Assembly: GCA_905397405.1 (NCBI GenBank)
Contig: CAJPVJ010000270.1
Location: forward strand, 1-29,616
Length of the DNA stretch: 29,616 bases
DNA from: Oppiella nova
Lineage: Eukaryota > Arthropoda > Arachnida > Sarcoptiformes > Oppiidae
Direction: 5' to 3'
This document shows positions 11,295 through 22,160 of the stretch, piece after piece. Under the pieces are notes generated by a model. The model was not told the origin of the DNA. It saw nothing but the letters and a program-made list of their open reading frames with translations, and searched no databases. A program made the position numbers and the translations under genes. Position 1 is the first letter of the stretch; every line of letters starts with the position of its first letter.

Positions 11295-11959
11295 GTAAAA
11301 GGTGTGAACATTCCATCACTCAGACACTCAAAATGGGAACCTTTTGTGCAAAACTTTTTTTGACGTCCAAAAAGTAAAGAATAGAAAGATTTCTTTCAAT
11401 ACGAGTTTGATATTGAAGTACATTATTATCCGCAAACTAAAAGTCAATTTAGTTTAATATTATATTAATATATAATTTTTATTGAAAACCAATTCCATTC
11501 TGCTTATGAATTAAGTCATTGAGTGGAATGACATCCAAAATGGAAATCTTATTTATTGTAACTGTTGTCTGATGTGAGAAAATGCTTTGAGTCCTCAATT
11601 GTATCGGAATTTTAACGATTTTTCATTATTATTATGATTAGAGGCAAAAAAGGTTAGGCATTACTACTCACTTATGTGATATGATATGAGAAAAAGTCAG
11701 TCAACCGATACATCTCCGTATTTATTACTGTGTTTCACTTTAAAATGTTATCTATTTTTGTCATTTTATTGGACGTTCAAAATAAATATATCAAATGTAT
11801 AACAATGTATGGCATTCCGCAAAACCAAAAATATATAGAAAATTGATTTCTTTGATTGCTTTCACTTTTCCCCCTCTTTTCGTCGACCACTTCTTTAAAT
11901 TATTTCTGAAACCCTCATCAAAACCGGGTCTCAAATTCATCTCTGTTTTCGTTTTTCTC

Positions 11960-11963
<4 letters not shown>
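11295..11963. other. AT-rich non-coding stretch
   Basis: Overlapping open frames on both strands at 11791-12034 depend on the adjacent CT array and have no domain content. Confidence 0.6.

Positions 11964-11997
<34 letters not shown>
11964..11997 (+). repeat. (TC)17 microsatellite
   Basis: A pure run of 34 bases. It encodes Ser-Leu or Glu-Arg repeats in the spurious ORFs that cross it. Confidence 0.95.
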
Positions 11998-12000
<3 letters not shown>

Positions 12001-12766
12001 ATACCCTCCCATCATATTTTTGGTCTACCAGTAAAAATAATACACAAAAAGCGATTACTTTATGACTTATATTACAAATTACTGATTCTTTATAAATGTG
12101 TAGAAATGTTTGCTGTTATGGGTTTATATATAACCAGAAAAGTCATTATTTTTGTTCATTTTTTAAATAATGTATCAAATCATTGAAAACAACAGTTTTA
12201 TCTGTTCTCTGGGTTTTTGTTTTACTTGAATAGTGCTGTGAATGCCTCACTTGTGTCTCATTTAAATTCAATGCATTTTTTAAAGAATTCATTAATTTTT
12301 CTCATTTTCTTTTTTATGCAGTATTTTCTTACGATTTTTATACTAAAAATATTGATTTTAATAATTCCCTTAAAATATAAATAATTTATACATTCACATA
12401 TCGATTGCAAGTTTCTAAATTTAACATCATTTCAATTCCAGTGAATTATTTATATTATTTTTATAAAATTAAACAAAATATTTAGTATGCTTTCGTTTTA
12501 AATCTCGATTTTCTGCAATGATTTATCGCAAGAATCGGAATTTTATTTTCATATTATTTATCTAATTATGCAAAAAAGGAAAACTAAGAACTTTGCGAAT
12601 CGAGTGCTCATTAAAAGTCCATTTTATGACTAAAGCAAAAGGAGTTTGAATTTGATTTTCTTTCATTTTGTGAGTTATTTCTCTCTTCAATCCTAACCTT
12701 ATATTACAATCCCTGAAGAGATTTTGTTTTAAGCATAACTTCACTCCGAAAGCAATTCGTCGTTTG
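11998..12766. other. AT-rich non-coding stretch
   Basis: No supported gene. The 60-codon minus-strand frame at 12562-12744 has no recognisable content. Confidence 0.6.
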
Positions 12767-12809
12767 CTCTCTCTCTCTCTCTCTCTCTCTCTCTTGCTCT
12801 CTCTCTCGC

Positions 12810-12845
<36 letters not shown>
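12767..12845 (+). repeat. Compound interrupted (CT)n microsatellite
   Basis: The longest array in the window, about 79 bases, interrupted by TTGCT, CGCT and CCCT steps. It is followed within 40 bases by a possible acceptor and then a strong donor match (see findings). Confidence 0.95.
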
Positions 12846-15800
12846 ATCTTATTTTGCTCTCAATATTGTGTACTTAAAAGCAGTTCCAACGGTTCCCTAC
12901 GTTTCCATCGATAGGTTGTCTGTAAGTCTCAAATCATAACACAGTAGTAGAGAGTGTTTGGCGACTCATATACAGCTCGTATGCATTCTCTCATTACCCC
13001 AGAGATGGTTACATAAGTTTTACTAAAAGTATGTTTTGCTTTCTCTATAAATATTAAGAGTTTGTTGTCTGAAAAGAGTCTCCGAAGTAAGCCTTAACTG
13101 CAAACCCAATGCATTACTCATATAATTCTGTTGAATTGCGTACAGTATTAGGCATTAGGTTTGAGAGCAAAAACAAAACTAATACTCAAAAAAGAGTAAA
13201 ACATTTCTCGTCGAGACTTAGCGATGAAACGCATAAATAAAAGAAATTATTTTTCATTCGTTTCGTTTTGTTAATTCATTTTTTGAAGCCTTTTATCTTT
13301 TCAAGGCTTTTAGGGCTTCTTCACCATCTCTGTTCCCATTGAGATAAATATTAATTAAATCATATTTTATATGAGAGACACATATTTAGTATAATTTTCT
13401 ATCTCTCACTCGAAAGACAGCAAAATATAAGTTCTAATAGAGATATGAAGTATTATATAATAACAGTAATATAGCTTTGACTTCATTTCGTAGAAAATAG
13501 TCCGACAATGAGTTTGTGATTATATGAGAACTCATATCTATATTTCATGTGTTTGTTTAGTACAACACCACTCGTATTAATATAAATATATCACTATTTT
13601 TATTAACTTTTATTCCTGTTATAACGATAACTGTAAGCAACTGTTGGTATAAAACTTTAATCATGTTTATTATAAATATATGGTAGCAATGATTTAGTCA
13701 ATGAGTTTATGCACACAATAACTGGTATTTCTTCTCTCTTTTTGTGATACTTTTTCAGATTTACAGCATAAGAGTTGCCTATGAATTGAAATCTCTATAT
13801 CTCTATAGAGTCTGTTATTAATTAATGATTAATATTAGCGCAGCATCTCATCAAAGTGTAACCTATCCATTGAATATACCAGTGATTTGCAGCTCATGTA
13901 TGTACTGGTGTGGGTCTGTCGATTGGCACTGCATCTAAAGGTTCAATGATAGCTCACAAACAGGTAATAAATTTAATTTATATGAAGAAAATCTTTGCAC
14001 TCAATTATGCTGCAAGTGGTGCTCAAACTAATATTTTGCGATCATTTTATTAGGTTTTTATGAAAATAATCTTATTTTTTGACAAATCATTTCTCAACTC
14101 TAATCGTATTTTGCGAGAAGAGTGTCATTCCTTATGATGTGTTCATTCATATATGATATTAAAAGCCCATTCATTGATTTCCACTCAAAACCTCTCAAAT
14201 GATGGCTCATATATTAAAACAATATGTATAACAATAAGTAGTCATAAATAATTCGCACCGTTTTTCCGATCTCTCTCTCTCTCTCCCTCCCTCTCTCTCT
14301 CTCTCGTCTGTGATCCCATCCCTCTGTGCCTGTATTGATCTGCACGACCGTAAAATATTTTAAATATAAACCATCAAAAGATTAATGAACACAAAATTCA
14401 TAAATAATTAGAGACCAATCCATACCTCAGAGCGTCAATAATCCTCCGGTGAAAAGGCTTTTATGAAGTTTTTATTTGAAAGGAGAGGCAAAAGAGGCAA
14501 AAAACAGATGCCTTTAGAAGAATTGAGTGCTTTTGTGGAGATGGATATTATAGCGATATTTTTGGTCATAAAATTTAAACTCGAGAATTATTTATAGATG
14601 TTTAATATTAATATTAACGGTACGAACCAATGGCATGGAAATGACCGTAAATTATAGGCAAATGCAATCAAATAGAGTTACTTTATATTGGATAAGAATT
14701 TTGCCGAATAATCTCTATATAAATACATGTGTCACCGAAAAAATTGAATTTTTAACTCAAAAGTGGAAAAATAAATTGAATGCTATATCAAAATATGATT
14801 AAATGTTTGGACAGAAAGTTTTTCCGTGCGTTTCAAATGTTGTGCTCCAAACTTGTATCGATCCATTGGATGAGTATTTTTCTCTCGTTTATTACTTTTA
14901 CAAATGAAATTCAATTTTCTTAAGTCACTCAAAGAGCCAATTATTTCTTATACGACTTCCCTCTACTTACTATTGCCATACAATTGGAGTCAAACTAAAA
15001 GTTATGATTCAGTTATTCTTTGCGACGAATTAATGTGTTCACCCATTGCTCCACTTTTTACACTTCAATTGTATTCTACATTAACTAAAACTGTATTTTC
15101 TGGCCACTATTTTCGGCGTCTAAGAGAAAAATATTTTTTAAGAAAATTTTCTCACATTTCTCTTCTCTCATGAGTCGAGAGAAAGAAGAAAATATACAAT
15201 ATTTTTGAGAAATTGTATCCAAAGTCATCGATGTTATGAATTGAAGTATAATTTCTGAAAACTACACAATTTATCAAATAGGAGAGGGAAAGGGATGGAT
15301 GAGTGAACTATTTAGAAGTGATGCTCTCGTGAGCATAAGAGGAATGAACAAAAAAAACGGGAAAATAAATTTCCAAAGAGATCGATACAAATATGATATG
15401 TCATATACATTTATACATTTATACATTTCTAATAGGAATTTCGTTTACATTTGTCCACATTTCCTATCACTTGAATAGCAATGTGATGTGCAATGAATGA
15501 AACTATACATTAAGTCATTAGGAATTTAAAAGTTGTTTTCACATCTAATTTATATTTTAAACATAAGTTTGCAAAAGTTTATTGCATTTCACGGCAAAAC
15601 ACAGTTTTTCCATTTTGTAAAATACTATATATTTTCAAGAATTTAATATAAAAATATGAGAATCATTTGAGTAGAGCTCAGAATTCATGACTTGACTCTA
15701 ATATATAGAAAGAGCTGAAAATGGATATATTTCTCGCAGTTTTCATTCAACAGATATGTGCCTAAAAAATGATGTCAGAAATGCTTACATTTGGAGAAAA

Positions 15801-15893
15801 TAAACTAAAAGTAGAGCCCAATTAACGACAATACGAACCAATGAAGCAAAGGCTAGCCATTAATAATCAAAATTATTTGGCTATTTCTTGTTA
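12846..15893. other. Non-coding stretch with possible cryptic exons
   Basis: A short interrupted CT array lies at 14271-14305. The 89-codon ORF at 14904-15173 (+) has no domain and low coding character. Two acceptor/donor pairs (12881-12921 and 13893-13963) are discussed as findings. Otherwise I see nothing. Confidence 0.55.
14271..14305 (+). repeat. Interrupted (CT)n microsatellite
   Basis: A CT run broken by CCCTCC steps, about 35 bases. Confidence 0.9.
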
Positions 15894-15894
15894 T

Positions 15895-16022
15895 ATCTCT
15901 CTATATTAGTCTCATATTATATCTGAGAGCCATTAACTATAATATATCTAAAATACAGAACTCTTTTTAGCCGCTAATAAGAGCGGGAGAGCTCTGTATG
16001 AGTCGCTCAGGCTTTCACTCAA
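15895..16022 (+). repeat. Module X, left copy (about 128 bp)
   Basis: Identical by eye to the reverse complement of 19805-19932 and of 20058-20184. The match stops sharply at both ends. It abuts module Y. It is interpreted as the k-length end of the left flanking contig, ending where the variable segment near 19.8 kb should begin. Confidence 0.95.
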
Positions 16023-16023
16023 T

Positions 16024-16173
16024 AAGTATAGTGTTTTTGAATTAACGTTAAGAGCGATACAGTTCTCGCTATTACTGTGTGTCGGAGTATAAAACCAAAT
16101 GTGAAAAATGCATTAATAAAGAAAACTTGTAGTCTTAGAGTAACAGTTATGAATGGTATGGGATGTATGGAGT

Positions 16174-16216
<43 letters not shown>

Positions 16217-16404
16217 TTCTCTCAGTCTAAAGAAAATAGAGAAGTGAATAGAAAAACACTTTTCATGTCAGGACTCAAAGAATGATAGAAAAGAGTAGAA
16301 ATACGAAAAAATAAGAGCAATACTAATGGTATGAAAATATGGACTCAGAGTCTGTTTGTCTAAAGAAGTAGTGATTGAAAAGAGGGAGAAATATATGGAA
16401 TACT
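16024..16404 (+). repeat. First variant of a duplicated segment (module Y, long CT array, shared end)
   Basis: Module Y (16024-16151, 128 bp) is identical to 16405-16532 and to the reverse complement of 20185-20312. Immediately after it the two copies diverge, here with a (TC)n run of 39 bases at 16176-16214. The last difference from the other copy is at 16277, and identity then runs 127-129 bases to the end. This is the shape of one branch of a heterozygous assembly bubble. Y contains TATAAAA and AATAAA words but no evidence of an LTR. Confidence 0.95.
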
Positions 16405-16755
16405 AAGTATAGTGTTTTTGAATTAACGTTAAGAGCGATACAGTTCTCGCTATTACTGTGTGTCGGAGTATAAAACCAAATGTGAAAAATGCATTAATAA
16501 AGAAAACTTGTAGTCTTAGAGTAACAGTTATGGTATTGGATGTATGGAGTGGTCTCTCTCTATATTTCTCTCAGACTAAAGAAAATAGAGAAGTGAATAG
16601 AAAAACACTTTTCATGTCAGGACTCCAAGAATGATAGAAAAGAGTAGAAATACGAAAAAATAAGAGCAATACTAATGGTATGAAAATATGGACTCAGAGT
16701 CTGTTTGTCTAAAGAAGTAGTGATTGAAAAGAGGGAGAAATATATGGAATACTAA
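16405..16755 (+). repeat. Second variant of the duplicated segment (module Y, short CT array, shared end)
   Basis: This is a tandem copy of the preceding segment. The differences are a much shorter CT run (about 9 bases near 16553), small changes just after Y, and two substitutions (one at 16626). It flows into unique sequence after 16755. It is best read as the alternative allele of the same locus, kept in series by the assembler. Confidence 0.95.
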
Positions 16756-18272
16756 TGTTATGGAGTTCTCAATGTATGCATCATTACATTCATATGATTC
16801 CCTCCCTCCCAGTGCTCGTCGCACAAGAAATCGGACACAAAGTATGCGAAATCAGACCAAAAAACAACTGCACATCCGAGTTAATACACCGATCATTACA
16901 GAGCCCCTCGAAAATAAGGATATAAATTGATTTTAAATCTGAGTTTTTGCTCTTTTTTGTTGAATACCCATAAAGAAGTTGTGATAAAGTTTTTCACGCA
17001 TTAGTCTCTCGATGCAGGCAAACAGGAATAGCCAATGAGGGTATGGCCAACATATTTACGATAATAATTAAATAGCTCTCAAAATGAATTCAGATGTTGT
17101 TATCGTACCCGAAAAAACTATAGAAAAATTATGAGCCCTTTTCTACTTTAATGATCAAACAATATATAAAGTTCTCTCCCCTCGAAAAATTTGTGGCAAT
17201 TTCTAAACGAGTTCGCACTCCAAGAGCTCCACTGCCTCTACTCATAATAACCCGAGTTTTTAAAGTATTTATTTTTGTTCAACTTTTAATGAGCACTAAA
17301 AAAGTGCATAATTTATGTCATAATTCTTACATTTAGTTTTTGCTTAATTTTTTCTCTCCACTGATTTAATTAACAGTTCGATAGAAAAGAGAGAAAAACT
17401 TAATTTTTCTTAATGTTGTCGCAAAAACACAAGCACCTGCTCTTATGCACTGGCATACCCTAATGTAAACTACACTACACACCAGTCCCTGCTATTCCTA
17501 ATTTGAGTGAATTTTGTGCTCTATTTTCACTTTTCTAAGCCTTAATTATTTTCATTCCAAACACTAAACGCTAATAAATAAAAAGAAACACAAAATGAGC
17601 CCAAAATTGAGAATAAGAATCGCAACTCAAAGCGGATATCTGTTTGACTGAATATATCGTATATTCCGGCGCTCTCTTAAGTATGTAATTAACTTTTCTA
17701 CTATTCTCGGCCATACATGTCTCATCTCATTGGTTACTACTTTGTGTGTTTGGGTATCATTTGTGATCATTAAACTATCCCGATTAATTGGTTGGAAATA
17801 TTTCATTAATTATTTGTTGATTTCGCAAAATCTGGTTAAAATGTTTTGAACAAAATAATAATTCCAATTAATTTTGTCTTATAAATTTAAAAACCTACAT
17901 CTAAACTAAAATTAGATAAAATATTGAACCAAATGAAACCACTATTTATGCCATTTTATTCATTCATATAATTTATCATAAGTTATTAAAAACAAAAGTA
18001 AAACATCGATTGAATGGAGTCTGAGAGGGAGGGGAGAGAGTGTGTGAGAGAGGGTTCAATGCTTTGCTGAACACAATTAGTATAACTGTGGCATCGATTA
18101 TAAATCAATCTTATTGTTGGTCTTAAAAACTTTGCAGACATTTCTGTCAAAAATTTTCTTAAAACATAAGATTCAGGAAGTTTTAGCCCAAAAAAGTGAA
18201 ACAAGAAAATATTATATTTTCAGACAGTTTTGCAGATTTTAATCTACAATAACGTGAAGCACACAAATGCAC

Positions 18273-18312
<40 letters not shown>

Positions 18313-19650
18313 TTTTAAAACAAACAAATTGCAAATTGATTTCACTTTAGGAGCAAACATTTTTAACGAGTAATGAAAATCCACTTCAGAAATATTAAAA
18401 TTCAAGAAATATTATATCGCATTCAATTGTATTTATAGGGCTTATTATAAGTGACAGATTTAGAGTACAAACAATTAATATTCTGGGGCTTGAGTTCACT
18501 CATAAGACGGCTTTATTAGAGATTTTGTTTTAATAAACTAACTAAACATTTATAACAAAATATACAAAACCTATTGTTTGCTCATTGATTGCTGTGATCT
18601 CATTTATTGGATACATAGAGATTTTGATTGCAAATAAATAAGTAGATTATTATCGGAACCGAAATGAGTAACAAAAATCAAACATTAATCCGAAGATAAA
18701 TGAATTTCCAATTGATTTTTGGTGTTTCGATAGAGAATTACAATGAAATTTGTCACTCAATAGACATTCAGCTCTCATTGTTTGCAATTCATAAATCATA
18801 CCTAAACTATAGATAAGATATTTTGCATAAAATTTTTTCTCAATTCAATTTCATTCACACAATTCGCAAGAAATACACTGAAGTAGAGATAAAAGTAATT
18901 CTTTTGAGTAATTGATAATATAATATATTTTTTGCAGGAAAAATAGCATTCAATTGAATAATAAATTTTGTTTCGATAACAAACAAAAGACATGAGAATA
19001 TAAAGAGTACCTTTTGGTAAGGAATAGGCGTGTATTGAATATTGATTTGTCAATTACGGCTACAAAACATGCATTTTATATGCAATCCAAGTCTTGTAAT
19101 ATTCACAGCTATAAAAACTTATGTATGAAAAATAGTTTTCGTTGTGTTTTTAATGTTATATATTCCTTGCGCTCAGAAAAATCGGTTAAATATTTGAAAT
19201 TTTCCACTAAAACATTTCTCAAGTTTTGGCATTTTTAATGATTGATTTTTAAAATCGTAATTTTTAAATTAAGATTTTTCAGGTGAACCACATATGCGCT
19301 TAAGTACTGTTTGCGCAAAAAAGTATAACAACAAAAATTAATCACTTCTGGACTCAATCCAAACTCTTTTATATAGAGATTAATATCTAAATTATATTCA
19401 TATTAATGGAAATCATATAATAAAATAAGACACGAGTAATACTAGAATACAATACGGATTGAATGAAACAGACATATAAGTAGAGGACCTTCAGTGCTAG
19501 TGATGAAGCATTTAGTTGGCTTTAGAGCCAAATCGAGAAAATAGTATTCAGTATTATATAATACGGTACACATGTATGTGAGAGAGAAGTACTGGAAAAA
19601 TGAACGAATGAATGCAAAAATGTCTAAATTAAGTTATAATTGACTATTTC
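16756..19650. other. Non-coding interior of the inferred misoriented segment
   Basis: Unique AT-rich sequence containing one (GA)n array. Small ORFs at 16724-16930, 17151-17336, 17986-18204, 18802-19053 and 19014-19238 show no domain or coding bias. If the inversion inference is right, strand labels here should be reversed relative to the rest of the window. Confidence 0.55.
18276..18311 (+). repeat. (GA)18 microsatellite
   Basis: A pure GA run of about 36 bases. In the inferred corrected orientation it would read CT, like most arrays in the window. Confidence 0.95.
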
Positions 19651-19932
19651 ATAGAGTAGAGCTGTACTGGTGAACAGTTAGGCATAAATGTGCTATTGAT
19701 TAGGGAATTCGCAATCAAATTCTGTTTCGTTAGTTAACATTATATGAGGGAAAGGGATGGAGATATAGAGATAGATATAACTAAAACTGTGAGTTAATTC
19801 CGAATTGAGTGAAAGCCTGAGCGACTCATACAGAGCTCTCCCGCTCTTATTAGCGGCTAAAAAGAGTTCTGTATTTTAGATATATTATAGTTAATGGCTC
19901 TCAGATATAATATGAGACTAATATAGAGAGAT
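19651..19932 (+). repeat. First variant of the W-X segment, with a 26-base insertion
   Basis: Module W (19651-19778, 128 bp) is followed by 26 extra bases (19779-19804) and then module X in inverse orientation (19805-19932). W recurs identically at 19931-20058. The 26-base stretch is absent from the second variant, with AT microhomology at its edges, so it behaves as an indel allele flanked by k-length identical arms. Confidence 0.95.
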
Positions 19933-20184
19933 AGAGTAGAGCTGTACTGGTGAACAGTTAGGCATAAATGTGCTATTGATTAGGGAATTCGCAATCAAAT
20001 TCTGTTTCGTTAGTTAACATTATATGAGGGAAAGGGATGGAGATATAGAGATAGATATTGAGTGAAAGCCTGAGCGACTCATACAGAGCTCTCCCGCTCT
20101 TATTAGCGGCTAAAAAGAGTTCTGTATTTTAGATATATTATAGTTAATGGCTCTCAGATATAATATGAGACTAATATAGAGAGA
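19931..20184 (+). repeat. Second variant of the W-X segment, without the insertion
   Basis: W (19931-20058) joins directly to inverse X (20058-20184). Together with the preceding copy it forms a 280-base-offset tandem pair, read here as two alleles in series. Confidence 0.95.
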
Positions 20185-20312
20185 CATAACTGTTACTCTA
20201 AGACTACAAGTTTTCTTTATTAATGCATTTTTCACATTTGGTTTTATACTCCGACACACAGTAATAGCGAGAACTGTATCGCTCTTAACGTTAATTCAAA
20301 AACACTATACTT
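20185..20312 (-). repeat. Module Y, inverted right copy (128 bp)
   Basis: Reverse complement of 16024-16151 and 16405-16532 with no difference seen. It is followed abruptly by unique sequence at 20313. It is interpreted as the start of the right flanking contig, which should adjoin the Y end of the middle segment. Confidence 0.95.
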
Positions 20313-20335
20313 TCTCCGCGAGTCTACGGCACGGA

Positions 20336-20515
20336 TCACTTGAACCACTCAGTCATAGTTTCTACACTTGAATCCATGTCTTTCCCATTGATTCCCAGTT
20401 TGTCTGTCATTCCAGCCCTCACATCGCTGCCTATTTTTGATCTTTTAATCGTTTGGGCCCAGAATTTCCTCCCTTTCCCATAGAGAGTGAACGCAAAATC
20501 TGCGCTAAACTCACT
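20336..20515 (-). CDS. Possible minus-strand exon, unidentified
   Basis: A 59-codon minus-strand frame ends at TGA (20336-20338) in sequence that is richer in GC than its flanks. It includes FTLYGKGRKFWAQTIKRSKI and GMTDKLGINGKDMD, a mixed, charged composition unlike the AT-driven frames elsewhere. GTGAGTTTAG just upstream on that strand could be an acceptor. No family is recognised, another frame of the same strand is also partly open, and the pyrimidine-rich plus strand biases what the minus strand encodes. Chance is a serious alternative. Confidence 0.2.
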   Translation of the reverse strand, partial: SEFSADFAFTLYGKGRKFWAQTIKRSKIGSDVRAGMTDKLGINGKDMDSSVETMTEWFK

Positions 20516-20630
20516 TCAAATGAGTTTTTTGTTTCACATCTGAACTTAAAACTAAAGTATTTTGAGATTTAGTTAGTGTTTGTAGTTTTGGGACTAATGT
20601 TAATGTTTTTGATGAGTGTTCAGTAGCACT

Positions 20631-20631
<1 letters not shown>

Positions 20632-20663
<32 letters not shown>
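20632..20663 (+). repeat. (GA)n microsatellite
   Basis: A pure GA run of about 32 bases. Confidence 0.95.
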
Positions 20664-20666
<3 letters not shown>

Positions 20667-21170
20667 GGAGAGAATATCCAATTAAAGTAATGCACGCATT
20701 CATTACATACATTTGCCTAACATATGAGTGCATCAAAACATGTGCTAAAACACAGAATCGAGTGATTTTCATAAAGAATTACATTTTATGTACACTATAT
20801 GTATGTATAATGTATGTATGCATCGGAATAAATATTGTTTTTCTGAAAAATAGACATTAATTTTATGTGTTTTAAACGCAACCAGTCTTTTGCTCATCAG
20901 TTTGTATGTGAGACACAAATACAGAGGAAATATAAATTTGAATTAATTTCTACTTTTTCAGACACGAAACATAGTCTGACAACAATTTTTGAGCCAATTA
21001 TTGTTCACAACGAGATATAGACTCGCAAAATATAATTACTTTTTTATACTCAAAGAAATTTATTAACCGTTTATTTATTGTAAATCACATCAGAAAACAT
21101 TTTGCATGACATTTAAGTATTGGGTAGAAATTGCTTTTCATTATATACTGCTATTTAATAAGTATTTAAA

Positions 21171-21173
<3 letters not shown>

Positions 21174-21206
<33 letters not shown>
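21174..21206 (+). repeat. (TC)n microsatellite ending in ACAG
   Basis: A pure TC run of 33 bases ends directly in ACAG, which formally resembles a 3' splice acceptor. The sequence after it has no open frame of note, so the array explains the match. Confidence 0.9.
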
Positions 21207-21208
<2 letters not shown>

Positions 21209-21405
21209 AGCAAAGAATTCAATAGAAAACTAATTTGCATTTTAATAATCTTTTTTAAAAAGAAATTTATATAACAGTGTGTAAGACATGTATTTAAAAG
21301 GCAGTGAATAAAAGAAATAAATAGTTTAATAGTTTCCCGGAATATAACAATCACTTTAAAAATCCCTTTTCTAATGTCTGAGACTCATCTCAAGGCCAAT
21401 GAAAT

Positions 21406-22020
21406 GTGCTTTTTGTGAAAATACACTATTATTTCGATGATTCAGACAATCAATCCGTTCCGCTTCCTTACACTGTGTTTGCCATCAAAGCCATTGAGCG
21501 CACCCTTAGACTAGAGATTTGGATAGGAAGGTCTATGGATAGGTATGGATGGACAGGAGAGGGATATAGAGAGGATAAGGGATTGTGTCGTAGTTAATCG
21601 CGTGTTGATATGTTTTTGATGGACAGGAAAGTAATGTATTGGTATAGGTGTATGTGTGTGTGGATTGAGTGCATGAGTCGAGTCCATACAAAACACAGAA
21701 TATTCTGCATCACATGAAAAGGCATTTATCTGAAAGGGGGCCGTAAAACAAGTTGTTTGCGTCACGTTGTTTAGTGCCATAAATGCTCGCAGATATACAG
21801 TCTATACGTCACACAAAGACATTACTTGTTATCCATTTAATTCATAGATATTGTCTAATATTAACACATTATATTCAATTAATCAATTAATTCAAACAAT
21901 TATCTCAACTATTATTATAGTTACAAACGTATTTCGTGAACAGTAACTGACTTTTCGTGTTTTATACTTATTTGACGTTCACCAAACACGCCTGCATTAA
22001 CTCACCTACCCCTCCCGTAC
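21406..22020. other. Non-coding stretch with GGATA-rich segment
   Basis: Degenerate GGATAGG/GGATGGACAGG words at about 21520-21640 generate weak open frames on both strands (21406-21597 + and 21511-21780 -). No domain is seen. Confidence 0.5.
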
Positions 22021-22039
22021 ATACGTTACCAACACACAA

Positions 22040-22160
22040 ACACTCTGTCCAAACGTCGCAGTGAATGCATTGGCAGTGTTTGAACGGCAGTCTCGTTAGG
22101 ACTTCGGTTGCGTTGAGAGCAGACATACATTGCATTCAATGCACTGACTGTTAGACTGTC
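22040..22160 (+). promoter_or_regulatory. Candidate core promoter and transcription start of a plus-strand gene
   Basis: A local CpG cluster (AACGTCGCAG, GAACGGCAGTCTCG, TTCGGTTGCG) stands out from the AT-rich surroundings. Taking A 22089 in GGCAGTCTC as an initiator, AGAGC falls at +28 to +32 and matches four of five positions of the arthropod downstream promoter element (RGWYV). No TATA box is placed correctly. A donor consensus and a strand-composition shift follow downstream, which is consistent with a start here. This is inference from motifs only. Confidence 0.3.

Larger units (their letters stand above)
20516..21405. other. Non-coding stretch with two microsatellites
   Basis: Apart from the (GA)n at 20632-20663 and the (TC)n at 21174-21206, the sequence is AT-rich with GTATGTATG-type words near 20800-20825. 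Confidence 0.6.

Noticed and set aside
11791-12034. Overlapping ORFs on both strands
   Set aside because: Each includes the CT/GA array and has no domain.
16024-16151. Module Y as a solo LTR (TATAAAA and AATAAA words)
   Set aside because: There are no TG...CA ends, no target duplication and no primer-binding or polypurine site, and the module edges are explained by the assembly overlap.
15895-20312. A transposon or foldback element with inverted X/Y ends
   Set aside because: The inverted modules are in permuted order, have no target duplications and no coding core, and share the 127-128 length with unrelated duplications. The misassembly model explains all copies.
21174-21210. A splice acceptor (CT array followed by ACAG)
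   Set aside because: The match follows from the microsatellite, and the sequence after it has no open frame or donor of note.
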